Assembly (NCBI GenBank): GCA_020029595.1
Contig: JAIBJN010000001.1
Location: forward strand, 18,472-82,471
Length of the DNA: 64,000 nt
Source: Actinomycetota bacterium
GTDB lineage: Bacteria; Actinomycetota; Thermoleophilia; Gaiellales; Gaiellaceae
Direction of reading: 5' to 3'
Notes under the pieces: generated by a model
Seen by the model: only the letters and a program-made list of their open reading frames with translations
The model's database searches: none
Told to the model about the DNA's origin: nothing
Program-made: the position numbers and the translations under genes
In this document: in pieces, positions 1 through 8,534 of the stretch
How positions within the stretch are numbered: the first letter of the stretch is position 1
How the letters are laid out: each line of letters begins with the position of its first letter

Positions 1-1288
1 TCGTCTGCTCGGAGAGGGCGTAGTTGTCGGCCCGCATCGTCCGTGCGGTGACCTCGTCGCCCATCCCGAACTCGAAGATCATGGAGCGGGCGAGCTCCGT
101 CACGCGCTCGAGGTCGTTGGCGGCGCCGTTCGTGACCGCCCCGAAGACGATCTGCTCGGCGGCCCGACCGGCGAGGAGCACCTTCATGAAGTCGACGAGC
201 TCCTCCTTCGTGTGCAGGTAGCGGTCCTCCTGCGGGGTGTTGAGCGTGTAGCCGAGCGCGCGACCGCGAGAGACGATCGTCACCTTCTGCACGGGCTGCG
301 GGTCGCCGACGAGGTGCGACATGAGCGCGTGACCGCCCTCGTGGTAGGCGAGGATCCGCTTCTCCTTCTCCGTGACGACGCGGCGCTGCTGCAGGCCGGC
401 GACGATGCGCTCGAGCGCGGCGTCGAAGTCCGCCTGGGCGATCTCGGCGTGGTCGGCTCGCCCGGCGAAGATGGCGGCCTCGTTGCAGATGTTGGCGAGG
501 TCGGCGCCCGTGAGGCCCGCGGTCTGGCGCGCGAGCTGGTTCAGCTCGACGTTCGCGGCGAGCGGCTTCCCGCGCGTGTGGACGGCGAGGATCGCCTCGC
601 GACCGGCGAGGTCGGGGGGACCGACGAGAATCTGGCGGTCGAAGCGGCCCGGACGCAGCAGTGCCGCGTCGAGGTCCTCGAGCCGGTTCGAGGCGGCGAT
701 GATGACGACCTGCTCGCGGTGGTTGAAGCCGTCGAGCTCGACGAGGAGCTGGTTCAGGGTCTGGTCGTGCTCGCGGTTGAACCCGGAGCCGGTGCGGCGC
801 GAGCCCACGGCGTCGAGCTCGTCGATGAAGACGATCGCGGGCGCGTGCTTCCGTGCCCGCTCGAAGAGCTTGCGGATGCGGGCGGCGCCGAGACCTGCGA
901 ACATCTCCACGAAGGCCGACGCGCTCTGCGAGTAGAAGGTGGAGCCGGACGCGTGCGCGACCGCCTTGGCGAGGAGCGTCTTACCGGTGCCGGGCGGCCC
1001 GTAGAGGAGAATGCCCTTGGGGACGCGAGCGCCCAGGCGCGAGAAGCGGCGGGGGTTCTTGAGGAAGTCGACGACCTCCTGGAGCTCGGCGGCGGCCTCG
1101 TCCACGCCCGCGATGTCGGCCCACGTCACCGACGACTTCGAGGAGGGCTCGACCTCGGTGGGCCGCACGCGCGGCATCAGCGAGAGCGACTTCCAGATCA
1201 GGAAGACGATCAGGCCGAGAAAGACCAGCGGCAACCACGTCAGGGCCATGTTCGGAAGCCCGTTGATGAAGTCGAGCACAGCGTCCAC
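1..1288 (-). CDS. ftsH: ATP-dependent zinc metalloprotease FtsH, 3' part cut by window edge
   Basis: Membrane-anchored AAA+ protease that extracts and degrades membrane and short-lived cytosolic proteins. The minus strand reads a short N-terminus with a single hydrophobic segment, then Walker A (GPPGTGKT), a pore loop EMFAGLGAARIR, Walker B (FIDELDA), the second region of homology and the zinc site HEGGH (HExxH class), followed by the region carrying the third zinc ligand (NDLERV). The C-terminus lies beyond base 1. The usual FtsH has two membrane segments with an extracytoplasmic domain between them; here the AAA module begins about 50 residues in, so only one membrane helix is present. The start is uncertain: GTG at 1288 or 1279; the frame stays open upstream and no clear Shine-Dalgarno is visible. 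It follows pncB on the same strand. The computed ORF track shows only shadows here because the true frame runs off the window. Confidence 0.93.
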   Translation of the reverse strand, partial: MDAVLDFINGLPNMALTWLPLVFLGLIVFLIWKSLSLMPRVRPTEVEPSSKSSVTWADIAGVDEAAAELQEVVDFLKNPRRFSRLGARVPKGILLYGPPGTGKTLLAKAVAHASGSTFYSQSASAFVEMFAGLGAARIRKLFERARKHAPAIVFIDELDAVGSRRTGSGFNREHDQTLNQLLVELDGFNHREQVVIIAASNRLEDLDAALLRPGRFDRQILVGPPDLAGREAILAVHTRGKPLAANVELNQLARQTAGLTGADLANICNEAAIFAGRADHAEIAQADFDAALERIVAGLQQRRVVTEKEKRILAYHEGGHALMSHLVGDPQPVQKVTIVSRGRALGYTLNTPQEDRYLHTKEELVDFMKVLLAGRAAEQIVFGAVTNGAANDLERVTELARSMIFEFGMGDEVTARTMRADNYALSEQT

Positions 1289-1343
1289 CCGCGGCTTGCA
1301 TCGGCAGGCCGCGCCGAAACCTGAAGCGGACGCGCGGCGGGTC

Positions 1344-2417
1344 CTACGCGACGAGCTCGAGCCGCGAGTTCGGCCGGTACGTGCGCCCGACCTTGGCGGA
1401 CGGAAGCCCGTCGGCGAGAACGATGTCGGCGGTGAAGTCGTTGTCGCCGCGAATGAGCGAGGAGCCGACGCCGTAGGAGTCCACGGGAACCCCCTTCTCC
1501 TCGAACTCGCGGATGCGCTCGACGTCGAACCCGCCCGAGACGACGATCTTGACGCGCTCGAAGCCGTTCTCGTCGAGCGCGGCGCGCACCTTGTGCACCA
1601 GCCGCTCGTTCACGCCACGCGGGTCGAAGTCGCCCATCTCGCCCCAGAGGGAACGGTCGACCAGCGTCCGCGAGGTGTCGAGGCGGACGCCCCAGAGGCG
1701 ATCGCCGAGCGCGCGGGCGACCTCGAGCGACGTCCGCACGGAGTCGTTCTCGAAGTCGACGAGGACGACGATGTTCACGCCCTCCTGCCCCGACTCGGCG
1801 AACTTCGTCGCCGCCAGCACGGTGTTCCCTCCGTAGGCGGCGATCAGCGCGTGAGGCACGGTGCCGATCCCGCGGCCCCCCCACCAGGAGGCCTGCGCGT
1901 CCGTCGAGACGCCGATCGCGCCCGCGACGTGGGCCGCGTAGCCGTCGCCGGTCTGCACGCGATGGTGGTCGTGCCGGGCGGGAAAGAAGAGGATCGGCTT
2001 CCCGCGGGCCGCGTGGACGACGCGCCGGGTGTTCGTGGAGATGAGCGTCCGGCGGGCGAGCACGCCGAGATAGCACGTCTCCAGGTGCGCGAAGAGCGTG
2101 TAGTCGCCCTCGATCGTCATCACGGTCTCCCACGGGGAGATCTCGTCGCCGTCGAAGAGCGCGTGGACCGTGAGCGCGTCCCAGTCGTGGGAGCAGAGCT
2201 TGAGGATCGCGATCGCCTCGTCCATCCCGCCCAGCACGGCCCGCTGCTTCTGGAAGACCTGCATCACGACTCGCGGGCGCCGGCCGTCCGCGAGCAGCGT
2301 CTCGCGGGCGTGGTTGAAGTAGACGTCCGTGTAGTAGCCCTCCCGCATCTTCTCGACCGGGAGGTCGAAGATCTCAGGCGGGAGGCGCTTCCTCCGCTGG
2401 GTTGTCTCCACGGCCAT
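1344..2417 (-). CDS. pncB: Nicotinate phosphoribosyltransferase
   Basis: Converts nicotinate and PRPP to nicotinate mononucleotide in the Preiss-Handler NAD salvage pathway, in the cytosol. The 357-residue protein starts with the family N-terminus (IFDLPVEKMREGYYTDVYF) and has a histidine-rich active-site stretch (FFPARHDHHRVQTGD), followed by the barrel motifs GVRLDTSR and VVSGGFD typical of the type II phosphoribosyltransferase fold. It matches the short form of the family (about 350-390 residues). The ATG start lies 44 bases inside the end of the upstream DUF1385 gene, so the two are probably translated from one message; a slightly later start cannot be excluded because conservation begins around residue 15. 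The family assignment is secure. Confidence 0.92.
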   Translation of the reverse strand: MAVETTQRRKRLPPEIFDLPVEKMREGYYTDVYFNHARETLLADGRRPRVVMQVFQKQRAVLGGMDEAIAILKLCSHDWDALTVHALFDGDEISPWETVMTIEGDYTLFAHLETCYLGVLARRTLISTNTRRVVHAARGKPILFFPARHDHHRVQTGDGYAAHVAGAIGVSTDAQASWWGGRGIGTVPHALIAAYGGNTVLAATKFAESGQEGVNIVVLVDFENDSVRTSLEVARALGDRLWGVRLDTSRTLVDRSLWGEMGDFDPRGVNERLVHKVRAALDENGFERVKIVVSGGFDVERIREFEEKGVPVDSYGVGSSLIRGDNDFTADIVLADGLPSAKVGRTYRPNSRLELVA

Positions 2418-3195
2418 TTCCAGCGGATTCTAGGCGGAGGCACTCGGCGAGGGCCGCGTTCGCCACCTCGAGCTGCTCCGGGGACGGCTCGGCGGTGACG
2501 AGCCGCTGCTGGAGCTCGTGGCCCGGCCGGGCGAGGGCGCGGGCGAGGGGATGCCGCTCGTTGGCAACCATCCAGGTGAAGATTTCGGTGGCGGCCGCGA
2601 CGGCGCCGACCCCGGCTGCCAGGCGGGCGGCCGGGCGCAGGCGCTTCGGAGCACGCGCAGACAACGTGCTCCCCACCGCGGTTGTCACGAGCAGCGGGCC
2701 GATCATGTGCGAGCCGCAGCGCTCGTGCTCGCGCGTGCGCGGCTCCCCGTGCTCGTAGCTCCCGATAGAGATGTGCTCGGCGCCGTGGTAGGAGGCGAGC
2801 TCCGTGCCGCGGAGGGCGACGACGGCCGGCCCGAGGGCGACGAGCGCCGCCAGCGACTCCTGGGTGAGTGGCGAGAGGCGCGAGCGACGGAGACCCTGGA
2901 TGGCGACCATGCTGCCCGCCATCGCGCCGACGACGCCGGGGCGCTGGAACGGAAGCTTCGCCTCGGGGAGACGCCGTCGCACCTCGGGGAGCAGCGCGAA
3001 GATCTCGGCAATCCGGAGCGGGCCGCGGGCCAGGCGGCTCCCGGCGTCCATCGCCTTCAACGGCTTCTCGCCGGAGGCGAGCCTGAGCTCGCCCTCCTCG
3101 GTGCGCACGGCGCAGGCCCACTGCCGCGGCCCGTGGACGAGCACGCCGTTGGCGAGCGCCATCCCGCCGAGACGGACTGCCGGCTCTCTACTCAC
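2374..3195 (-). CDS. DUF1385 (YqhQ-like) membrane protein
   Basis: A conserved membrane protein family of unknown function, widespread in Firmicutes and Actinobacteria. The real protein (273 aa) is the C-terminal part of the 519-aa ORF in the track. It begins at a GTG whose bases overlap the TGA of the M20 peptidase (GTGA). Family marks are the N-terminal GGMALANGVLVHGP (usually GGQAVIEGVMMRGP), the central YHGAEHISIGSYE (usually YHGAEHKTINAYE) and a following RCGSHMIGP. Hydrophobic helices lie between these blocks. The N-terminal motif is unusually diverged. The tail overlaps pncB by 44 bases. The domain is well supported; no reaction can be assigned. Confidence 0.8.
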   Translation of the reverse strand: MSREPAVRLGGMALANGVLVHGPRQWACAVRTEEGELRLASGEKPLKAMDAGSRLARGPLRIAEIFALLPEVRRRLPEAKLPFQRPGVVGAMAGSMVAIQGLRRSRLSPLTQESLAALVALGPAVVALRGTELASYHGAEHISIGSYEHGEPRTREHERCGSHMIGPLLVTTAVGSTLSARAPKRLRPAARLAAGVGAVAAATEIFTWMVANERHPLARALARPGHELQQRLVTAEPSPEQLEVANAALAECLRLESAGNGRGDNPAEEAPPA

Positions 3196-4487
3196 TCTCC
3201 AAGTGTACGGGCGGCGTGCAGGAGGAACCGGGTCCCGAGCTCGAGGTCCTCGACGGCGATCCGCTCGTCGGCGGAGTGGATCAGGCGGGCGGCGAGGTCG
3301 GCTTCCATCGTCCGCATGGGGAAGAAGCCGTACGCGACGGTCCCGAAGGCCTGGCGCAGGAAGTGGCTGTCCGTGAAGCCCGGGGAGATGACCGGGATGA
3401 CCCGTGCATCGGGCTCCTCGCTGCGAACGAAGGACTCCACTGCGTCCCAGAGCGGCGTCCCGAGCGGGGAGCGCGTCCCGCCCACGGCCTCGATCCACTC
3501 GAGCTCGTAGCCGTCTTCGCCGAGTGCGGCGCGAATCGCGGGCTCGACGTCTGCGGGCGTCTCGCCCGGCAGCAGGCGACAGTCGCAGACCACCTCGCAG
3601 AGGCCGGGAATCACGTTCGTCCGCTGCGAGGCGGTGATCATCGTCGGCGAGACCACGGGGCCGAGTATCGGCTCGACCGTCTCGCGAACGTCGCGTGGGA
3701 GCTCGGCGACGATCCGCTCGAGTTGGTCCGGGTCGGACGCATCCCCGAGGGTGGCGAAGAGCGCCTCGGTCTCGGGGATGAGACGCGGCGCCTGCCGGAA
3801 CCCGGCGAGGCGGCCGACGAGGCGCGCCGCCCGCACGAGGGCGTTGTCGGCAATCCCCGGCGTGGACGCGTGACCGCTGCGGCCGTGGACGCGCAGGCGG
3901 AAGGGAGCGCTCATCTTCTCCGCGGTCGTGCACAGGTACGCGGGCCGATCGCCCACGACAACACGATCGCCCCCGCCCTCGTTCACGCAGTAGTCGGTGC
4001 GGACCGCCTCCGGATGCGCACGGCAGAGCCAGGAGAGCCCGACGTCCATTCCGACCTCCTCGTCGGCGGTAGCCGCGAAGACGAGGTCCCCGGCCGGCTC
4101 GAAGCCCTCACGCGCGAGCGTGGCGATCGCGACGGCAGCGGCGGCGACGTGGCCCTTCATGTCGAGCGCGCCGCGCCCCCAGACGCAGCCGTCTTTGAGC
4201 GCGCCGGACCAGGGGTCGACAGACCACTCCTCCGGATCGGCGACGACCGTGTCCGTGTGTGAGAGGAGGAGCAGGCTAGGGCCCTCGCCGCGTCCGGGCA
4301 GGCGCGAGACGAGGTTCGCCCGCTCGGGCTCGCGCGCGTAGAGCTCGCAGGTCAAGCCCGCCTCGTGGAGATGGGCGCGCAGGAGCTCCGCCGCCCGCGT
4401 CTCGTTCCCGGGCGGGTTCACCGTGTCGAGACGCAGGAGCTCCCGGAGGAGGCCGACGGCCTCGTCACGGAGGGTCGCGACCGCCAC
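3192..4487 (-). CDS. M20 family metallopeptidase (ArgE/DapE/CPG2-like)
   Basis: A zinc-dependent exopeptidase or deacylase of the M20 family; substrate not determinable (acyl-amino acid, dipeptide or carbamoyl substrates are all handled by relatives). Motifs run in the expected order: metal-binding SHTDTV near residue 80, GALDMKGHVAA with the bridging Asp, the TADEEVG pair supplying catalytic base and metal ligand, the dimerisation lid, and the late GFTDSHF carrying the last metal ligand. The start is the GTG whose first base overlaps the TAG of the upstream methyltransferase (TAGTG); this removes the shadow N-terminus in the 555-aa track ORF and gives 431 aa, normal for the family. Its stop overlaps the DUF1385 start by 4 bp. 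Confidence 0.88.
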   Translation of the reverse strand: MAVATLRDEAVGLLRELLRLDTVNPPGNETRAAELLRAHLHEAGLTCELYAREPERANLVSRLPGRGEGPSLLLLSHTDTVVADPEEWSVDPWSGALKDGCVWGRGALDMKGHVAAAAVAIATLAREGFEPAGDLVFAATADEEVGMDVGLSWLCRAHPEAVRTDYCVNEGGGDRVVVGDRPAYLCTTAEKMSAPFRLRVHGRSGHASTPGIADNALVRAARLVGRLAGFRQAPRLIPETEALFATLGDASDPDQLERIVAELPRDVRETVEPILGPVVSPTMITASQRTNVIPGLCEVVCDCRLLPGETPADVEPAIRAALGEDGYELEWIEAVGGTRSPLGTPLWDAVESFVRSEEPDARVIPVISPGFTDSHFLRQAFGTVAYGFFPMRTMEADLAARLIHSADERIAVEDLELGTRFLLHAARTLGE

Positions 4488-5284
4488 TATCGCCGCGTGC
4501 CCAGAGTGAGGAGGTACGTCCGGGGCATACGGACGCCGCTCCCGTCGTCGTAACGCGCATGGAGCTCCACGAACCTGCGGCGGAGCTCCTCGCGTGGGCC
4601 CTCGTCGAGCGAGTCGGCGAGCGTCTTCGTCGGGCCGTACGAGGTGGAGAAGAGCTCCCACGCGTCCTCGGCGGCGGGCATGACGAGCAGGGACTCGAGC
4701 GAGTGGAACTCGAGGTCGAAGCCGTCCTCGAGGAGCTCGGTGACGTGCTCCTCGCGGCCCCAGTCGAACGGCGAGCCGATCCCCGGCGGCGGCGGAGCGG
4801 GCTGGAAGTCCGCCTGGATGCGGAAGATCTCGGCCAGCGTGCTGTCGGGACGCCAGCACGCGAGGCCGATCCGACCGCCAGGCCGGCAGACACGGGTGAG
4901 CTCGCGGGCGACGGCGTCGTGATCAGGAGCGAACATGACCCCGCAGGACGACGAGATCGCGTCGAAGGAGGCGTCCCCGTACGGCAACGCCTCCGAATCG
5001 CCTACGTCGTACTGGATCTCCAGGCCCTCGTCCGCGGCCTCCCGACGGGCCGTGTCGATGAGCGCCGGAGCGATATCGAGGCCGACAACGTCCGCGCCCG
5101 CACGAGCGGCACGTTTTGCCGTCTCGCCGGTTCCCGTCGCGGAGTCGAGCCAACGGAGTCCCGGCGCAGGCTCCAGGCGGGTGACGAGATCGTCCTGAAG
5201 ATCGGCGATGGTAGCGCTGACCCGCTCGTACGGCCCCGTGCCCCAGACGACGCTGTGGCGCGCTTTGAGCTCCTCGAAGGGCAT
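4487..5284 (-). CDS. Class I SAM-dependent methyltransferase
   Basis: A 265-residue small-molecule type methyltransferase with a Rossmann fold. The SAM-binding motif I is seen as LRWLDSATGTGETA, followed by the acidic loop VVGLDIAP and the post-motif DAISSSCGVMFAPD. Motif I has Ser-Ala where Val-Gly is common but keeps the GTGETA loop. Relatives of this type methylate quinones, sterols or toxic small molecules, but nothing here fixes the substrate. It heads the minus-strand set methyltransferase - M20 peptidase - DUF1385 - pncB, joined by short overlaps, and diverges from rarA across 41 bp. Confidence 0.82.
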   Translation of the reverse strand: MPFEELKARHSVVWGTGPYERVSATIADLQDDLVTRLEPAPGLRWLDSATGTGETAKRAARAGADVVGLDIAPALIDTARREAADEGLEIQYDVGDSEALPYGDASFDAISSSCGVMFAPDHDAVARELTRVCRPGGRIGLACWRPDSTLAEIFRIQADFQPAPPPPGIGSPFDWGREEHVTELLEDGFDLEFHSLESLLVMPAAEDAWELFSTSYGPTKTLADSLDEGPREELRRRFVELHARYDDGSGVRMPRTYLLTLGTRR

Positions 5285-5325
5285 GGTGTCCTCCTTGCCG
5301 TTGAGCGGCGAGCATACTGCCCCTC

Positions 5326-6564
5326 GTGAGCGACCTCTTCTCCGATGCAGCCGAGGGGCGCGCCTCCGAGATCGCGCCCCTCGCCGCGCGCCTGCGACCG
5401 GAGCGCCTGGAGGACTTCGTCGGGCAGGCGGGCATCGTCGGAGAGGACTCCGCGCTCGCGCGCGCGATCGCGGAGGACCGGATGGGCTCGGCTGTCTTCT
5501 ACGGGCCGCCGGGGAGCGGCAAGACGACGCTCGCCCGCATCGTCGCCGGCGTCACAGGTGCGGCCTTCGAGGAGCTTTCCGCCGTCTCGGCGTCGGTCGC
5601 GGACGTGCGCGCCGTGCTCGCCCGTGCGAAGGAGCGGCTCGGCGCCCAGGGGCGACGGACGATCCTCTTCCTCGACGAGATCCACCGCTTCAACAAGGCC
5701 CAGCAGGACGCGCTTCTCCCGGCGGTCGAGTCCGGGCTCGTGACCCTCATCGGGGCGACGACGGAGAACCCGTACTTCGAGGTCAACTCGGCCCTCCTCT
5801 CGCGCACCCAGGTCTACGAGCTCGAGCCGCTGTCGCACGAGGAGCTCACGGTGATCGCTAGACGCGGCGCCGCGCATCTAGACACCGAAGTCCCCGACGA
5901 GCTGGTCGACCTCATCGCCGCCAAGGCCGGCGGCGACGCCCGCAACGCGCTCAACATCCTCGAGCTCGCCTGGTCGACGGCGCAGTCCGAGGGCGGCCCG
6001 CTCGAGGAGCGACACGTCGAGGACGCGGCCCGCCGCCGGCCGGTCGTCTACGACAAGGGCGGCGACGCGCACTACGACTTCACCTCCGCCTTCATCAAGG
6101 CGATCCGCGGCTCGGACCCTGACGCGGCGCTCTACTACCTCGCGGCGATGCTCGAGGGCGGAGAGGATCCCCGCTACATCGCCCGGCGCCTGCTCGTCCA
6201 CGCCTCCGAGGACATCGGCATGGCCGACTCGCAGGCGCTCCTCGTGGCGGCGGCGGCCGCACACGCGGTCGAGCACGTGGGTTTGCCGGAGGCGCAGCTG
6301 AACCTCGCGCACGCGACGATCTACCTGGCCGCGGCGCCGAAGTCGAACGCGGTGGTCAAGGCGATCGGCGCCGCCCGGCGAGACGTGCGGGAGCACGGCG
6401 CCATCCGCCCCCCGAAGCCGCTCCGCGACGCAAGCTACCGCGGCGCGAAGAAGCTCGGCCACGGCGAGGGCTACGTCTATTCCCCCGACGACCCCGCCGG
6501 CTACGACGTCGACTACCTCCCGGAGGAGCTCCGCGGGCGCCGCTACTACGAGCCCGGCGAGTAG
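5326..6564 (+). CDS. rarA: Replication-associated recombination protein RarA (MgsA)
   Basis: AAA+ ATPase of the clamp-loader family that acts at stalled replication forks. The 412-aa protein has Walker [10 protein letters not shown] near residue 60, Walker [15 protein letters not shown], the sensor-1 block [18 protein letters not shown] and the C-terminal MgsA domain ([20 protein letters not shown] and ...[20 protein letters not shown]). All are diagnostic of RarA/WRNIP1 rather than RuvB or DnaX. Start is GTG; a CATACT box lies 7 nt upstream and no Shine-Dalgarno is seen, so the message may be leaderless. Confidence 0.95.
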   Translation: MSDLFSDAAEGRASEIAPLAARLRPERLEDFVGQAGIVGEDSALARAIAEDRMGSAVFYGPPGSGKTTLARIVAGVTGAAFEELSAVSASVADVRAVLARAKERLGAQGRRTILFLDEIHRFNKAQQDALLPAVESGLVTLIGATTENPYFEVNSALLSRTQVYELEPLSHEELTVIARRGAAHLDTEVPDELVDLIAAKAGGDARNALNILELAWSTAQSEGGPLEERHVEDAARRRPVVYDKGGDAHYDFTSAFIKAIRGSDPDAALYYLAAMLEGGEDPRYIARRLLVHASEDIGMADSQALLVAAAAAHAVEHVGLPEAQLNLAHATIYLAAAPKSNAVVKAIGAARRDVREHGAIRPPKPLRDASYRGAKKLGHGEGYVYSPDDPAGYDVDYLPEELRGRRYYEPGE

Positions 6565-6580
6565 CCCACATCTCCACACC

Positions 6581-6624
6581 CGGCCACGGGAGCCCTGTCA
6601 GGGGTCAGACCCCGGGCGTGGCCG
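6581..6624. repeat. REP-like nested palindrome
   Basis: An outer perfect 8-bp stem (CGGCCACG with CGTGGCCG) encloses an inner perfect palindrome GGGGTC-A-GACCCC. It lies 17 bp after the rarA stop, so it could also terminate rarA. The inner core resembles REP-type palindromes seen dispersed in many GC-rich genomes; only one copy is present in this window and no RAYT transposase is nearby. Confidence 0.5.
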
Positions 6625-6701
6625 CGAGGGCCATGTCGACGGGATGGTTGCGTGCGCCGGAGGCATCCGGACACGGCTGAGGAGGGTGGGGAAGCAGTGG
6701 A

Positions 6702-6707
6702 TAGGCT
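6702..6707 (+). promoter_or_regulatory. -10-like box TAGGCT before etf fusion
   Basis: TAGGCT (TAnnnT pattern) ends 6 nt before the GTG start of the fused ETF gene. The spacing would place transcription start at or next to the start codon. No convincing -35 was identified. Confidence 0.45.
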
Positions 6708-6713
6708 CCCGGA

Positions 6714-8534
6714 GTGAAGATCGTCGTCCTCGTCAAGCAGGTCCCGAACCCTCAGCATGTGAGGCTCGACCCGGAGACGAGGCGGCTTGTCCGCGAGGGC
6801 GTCCCACTCGAGCTGAACGAGCTCGACGTCTACGCCGTCACCGAGGCGATTCGGCTTCGGGACGCGCACGGCGGCGAGGTCGTGGTCATGACCATGGGGC
6901 CGCCGCAGGCCGAGGAGGCTCTCCGCACGACGCTCGCCATGGGCGCCGATCGCGCGATCCACCTGAGCGACAGGGTCTTCGCCGTCGCGGACACGATCGG
7001 CACCTCGCGCACGCTCGCCCTGGCGGTCGAGAAGGAGGGCGCCGACCTCGTCCTCTGCGGCCGTAAGACCGTCGACTCGGAGACCTGGCAGGTGCCCCCG
7101 GAGACCGCCGCGTTCCTGGGCTGGCCGCAGCTCACGAGCGCCGACCGGCTGGAGCTCCAAGACGGGAGCCTGCGCGCGCGGCGCGAGACTGACGAGGGGT
7201 TCGACACGTACGAGCTGGAGCTTCCGGCCCTCGTCTCGGTCACGGAGGGAATCAACAGGGGGATCTGGCCCGCGAAGCGGGACGTCGAGGCGACGCCGAC
7301 GGACGGCCGCCTCGCCGTCTGGACGGCCTCCGACCTCGTGGACGACGTCCAGGAGGACGACAGGCGCTTCGGGCAGACCGGCTCGCCGACGCGCGTCCTG
7401 GCCGTCAAGGACGTCACCCCCCAACGGCGCGGGGAGCTGGCTCCCTCGCCGCACGAGGCGGCCGAGCGCATCCTCGCGCTCCTTGCCGAGACCGGCGGCC
7501 CGCAAACCTCCTCCTGGGAGAAGCCCGAGCGGCTCGGCGAGAAGCCGGGCCGGAGCTACGACTGCTGGACCGTCGTCGAGCTCGTGGACGGCAGCCCGCG
7601 GCGTGTCTCGCTCGAGCTCCTCGGCAAGGGCCGCGAGCTGGCCGGCAAGCTCGGCGGGGCGGACGTCGCCCTGATCCTCGGCCACGGCCTGGACGACGCC
7701 ACCCGGGTGGCTGTCCGCCACGGCGCGGAGCGGGTCGCGGTCGTCGACGACGAACGGCTCGCCGCCTACCACCCCGACACGTATGCCGCCGCCCTCAACC
7801 ACGTTGTCGACACGGAGCGGCCGCACGTGCTCCTCATCCCGTCCACGGCCTCCGGGCGGGACTACGGTCCCCGGGTCGCCGGCGAGCTCGAGCTCGGCAT
7901 GACCGGCGACTGCGTCGACCTGGGGATCGACAAGGCGGGGCGCCTCATCCAGTACAAGCCTGCGTACGGCGGCAACATCGTCTCGGTGATCATGGGCGCG
8001 ACGACGCCGCAGCTCGCCACCGTGCGGCCCGGGATGTTCTCGCCTGTCGAGCCGCGGGAGGACTCCGAGGCCGAGGTGGTGGACATCTCGATCCCCGCCC
8101 TCCCCGAGCCGCGCACACGCCTGCTCGAGCGCGAGCACCGGCCGGACACGGCCGCCTACGAGCTCGACGCCGCGCGCGTCTGCCTGTGCGTCGGCAAGGG
8201 CATCGGAGGCCCCGGCGCGCTCCCCGAGATCGAGGCGCTCGCCGCCCGTCTCGGCGCAGCCGTGGGCGCGAGCCGTGACGTCGCAGACGCGGGCTGGCTC
8301 CCGAAGAACCGCCAGATCGGCCTCACCGGCCGCGCCATCGCCCCGCGCCTCCTCGTCGAGATCGGCGTTCGCGGCGCCTTCGAGCACCTGGTCGGCTCCG
8401 TCAAGGCGGGCGTCATCGTCGCGCTCAACGCGAACGAGCGCGCGCCCATCTTCGAGCACGCGGACGTGGGCCTCGTCGGCGACTGGCAGGAGACGCTCCC
8501 ACCGCTCGTCGACCGCCTGGAAGGGAAGGTCTAG
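6714..8534 (+). CDS. etfBA: Fused electron transfer flavoprotein, beta-alpha in one chain
   Basis: ETF accepts electrons from acyl-CoA and related dehydrogenases and passes them to a membrane quinone oxidoreductase. Residues 1 to about 250 are the beta subunit (MKIVVLVKQVPNP start, NELDVYAVTEAIRL, AMGADRAIHL). Roughly 280-606 are the alpha subunit, ending with the FAD-binding domain (QIGLTGRAIAPRLLVEIGV and KAGVIVALNANERAPIFEHAD). The usual alpha signature GQTGKTVAP appears as GLTGRAIAP. In most bacteria the two are separate genes; here there is no stop between them and a linker of about 30 residues joins them. GTG start with a TAnnnT box 6 nt upstream. The stop overlaps the next gene (TAGTG). 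Confidence 0.9.
   Translation: MKIVVLVKQVPNPQHVRLDPETRRLVREGVPLELNELDVYAVTEAIRLRDAHGGEVVVMTMGPPQAEEALRTTLAMGADRAIHLSDRVFAVADTIGTSRTLALAVEKEGADLVLCGRKTVDSETWQVPPETAAFLGWPQLTSADRLELQDGSLRARRETDEGFDTYELELPALVSVTEGINRGIWPAKRDVEATPTDGRLAVWTASDLVDDVQEDDRRFGQTGSPTRVLAVKDVTPQRRGELAPSPHEAAERILALLAETGGPQTSSWEKPERLGEKPGRSYDCWTVVELVDGSPRRVSLELLGKGRELAGKLGGADVALILGHGLDDATRVAVRHGAERVAVVDDERLAAYHPDTYAAALNHVVDTERPHVLLIPSTASGRDYGPRVAGELELGMTGDCVDLGIDKAGRLIQYKPAYGGNIVSVIMGATTPQLATVRPGMFSPVEPREDSEAEVVDISIPALPEPRTRLLEREHRPDTAAYELDAARVCLCVGKGIGGPGALPEIEALAARLGAAVGASRDVADAGWLPKNRQIGLTGRAIAPRLLVEIGVRGAFEHLVGSVKAGVIVALNANERAPIFEHADVGLVGDWQETLPPLVDRLEGKV

Noticed and set aside
212-1324. 370-aa plus-strand ORF
   Set aside because: It lies opposite ftsH, whose minus-strand motifs (Walker A, HEGGH) are unmistakable; the plus frame has Asp/Glu/Val-rich shadow composition and no domain.
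6546-8459. 637-aa minus-strand ORF opposite the ETF fusion
   Set aside because: Typical antisense shadow in high-GC coding DNA; no conserved motif, while the plus strand encodes complete ETF domains.
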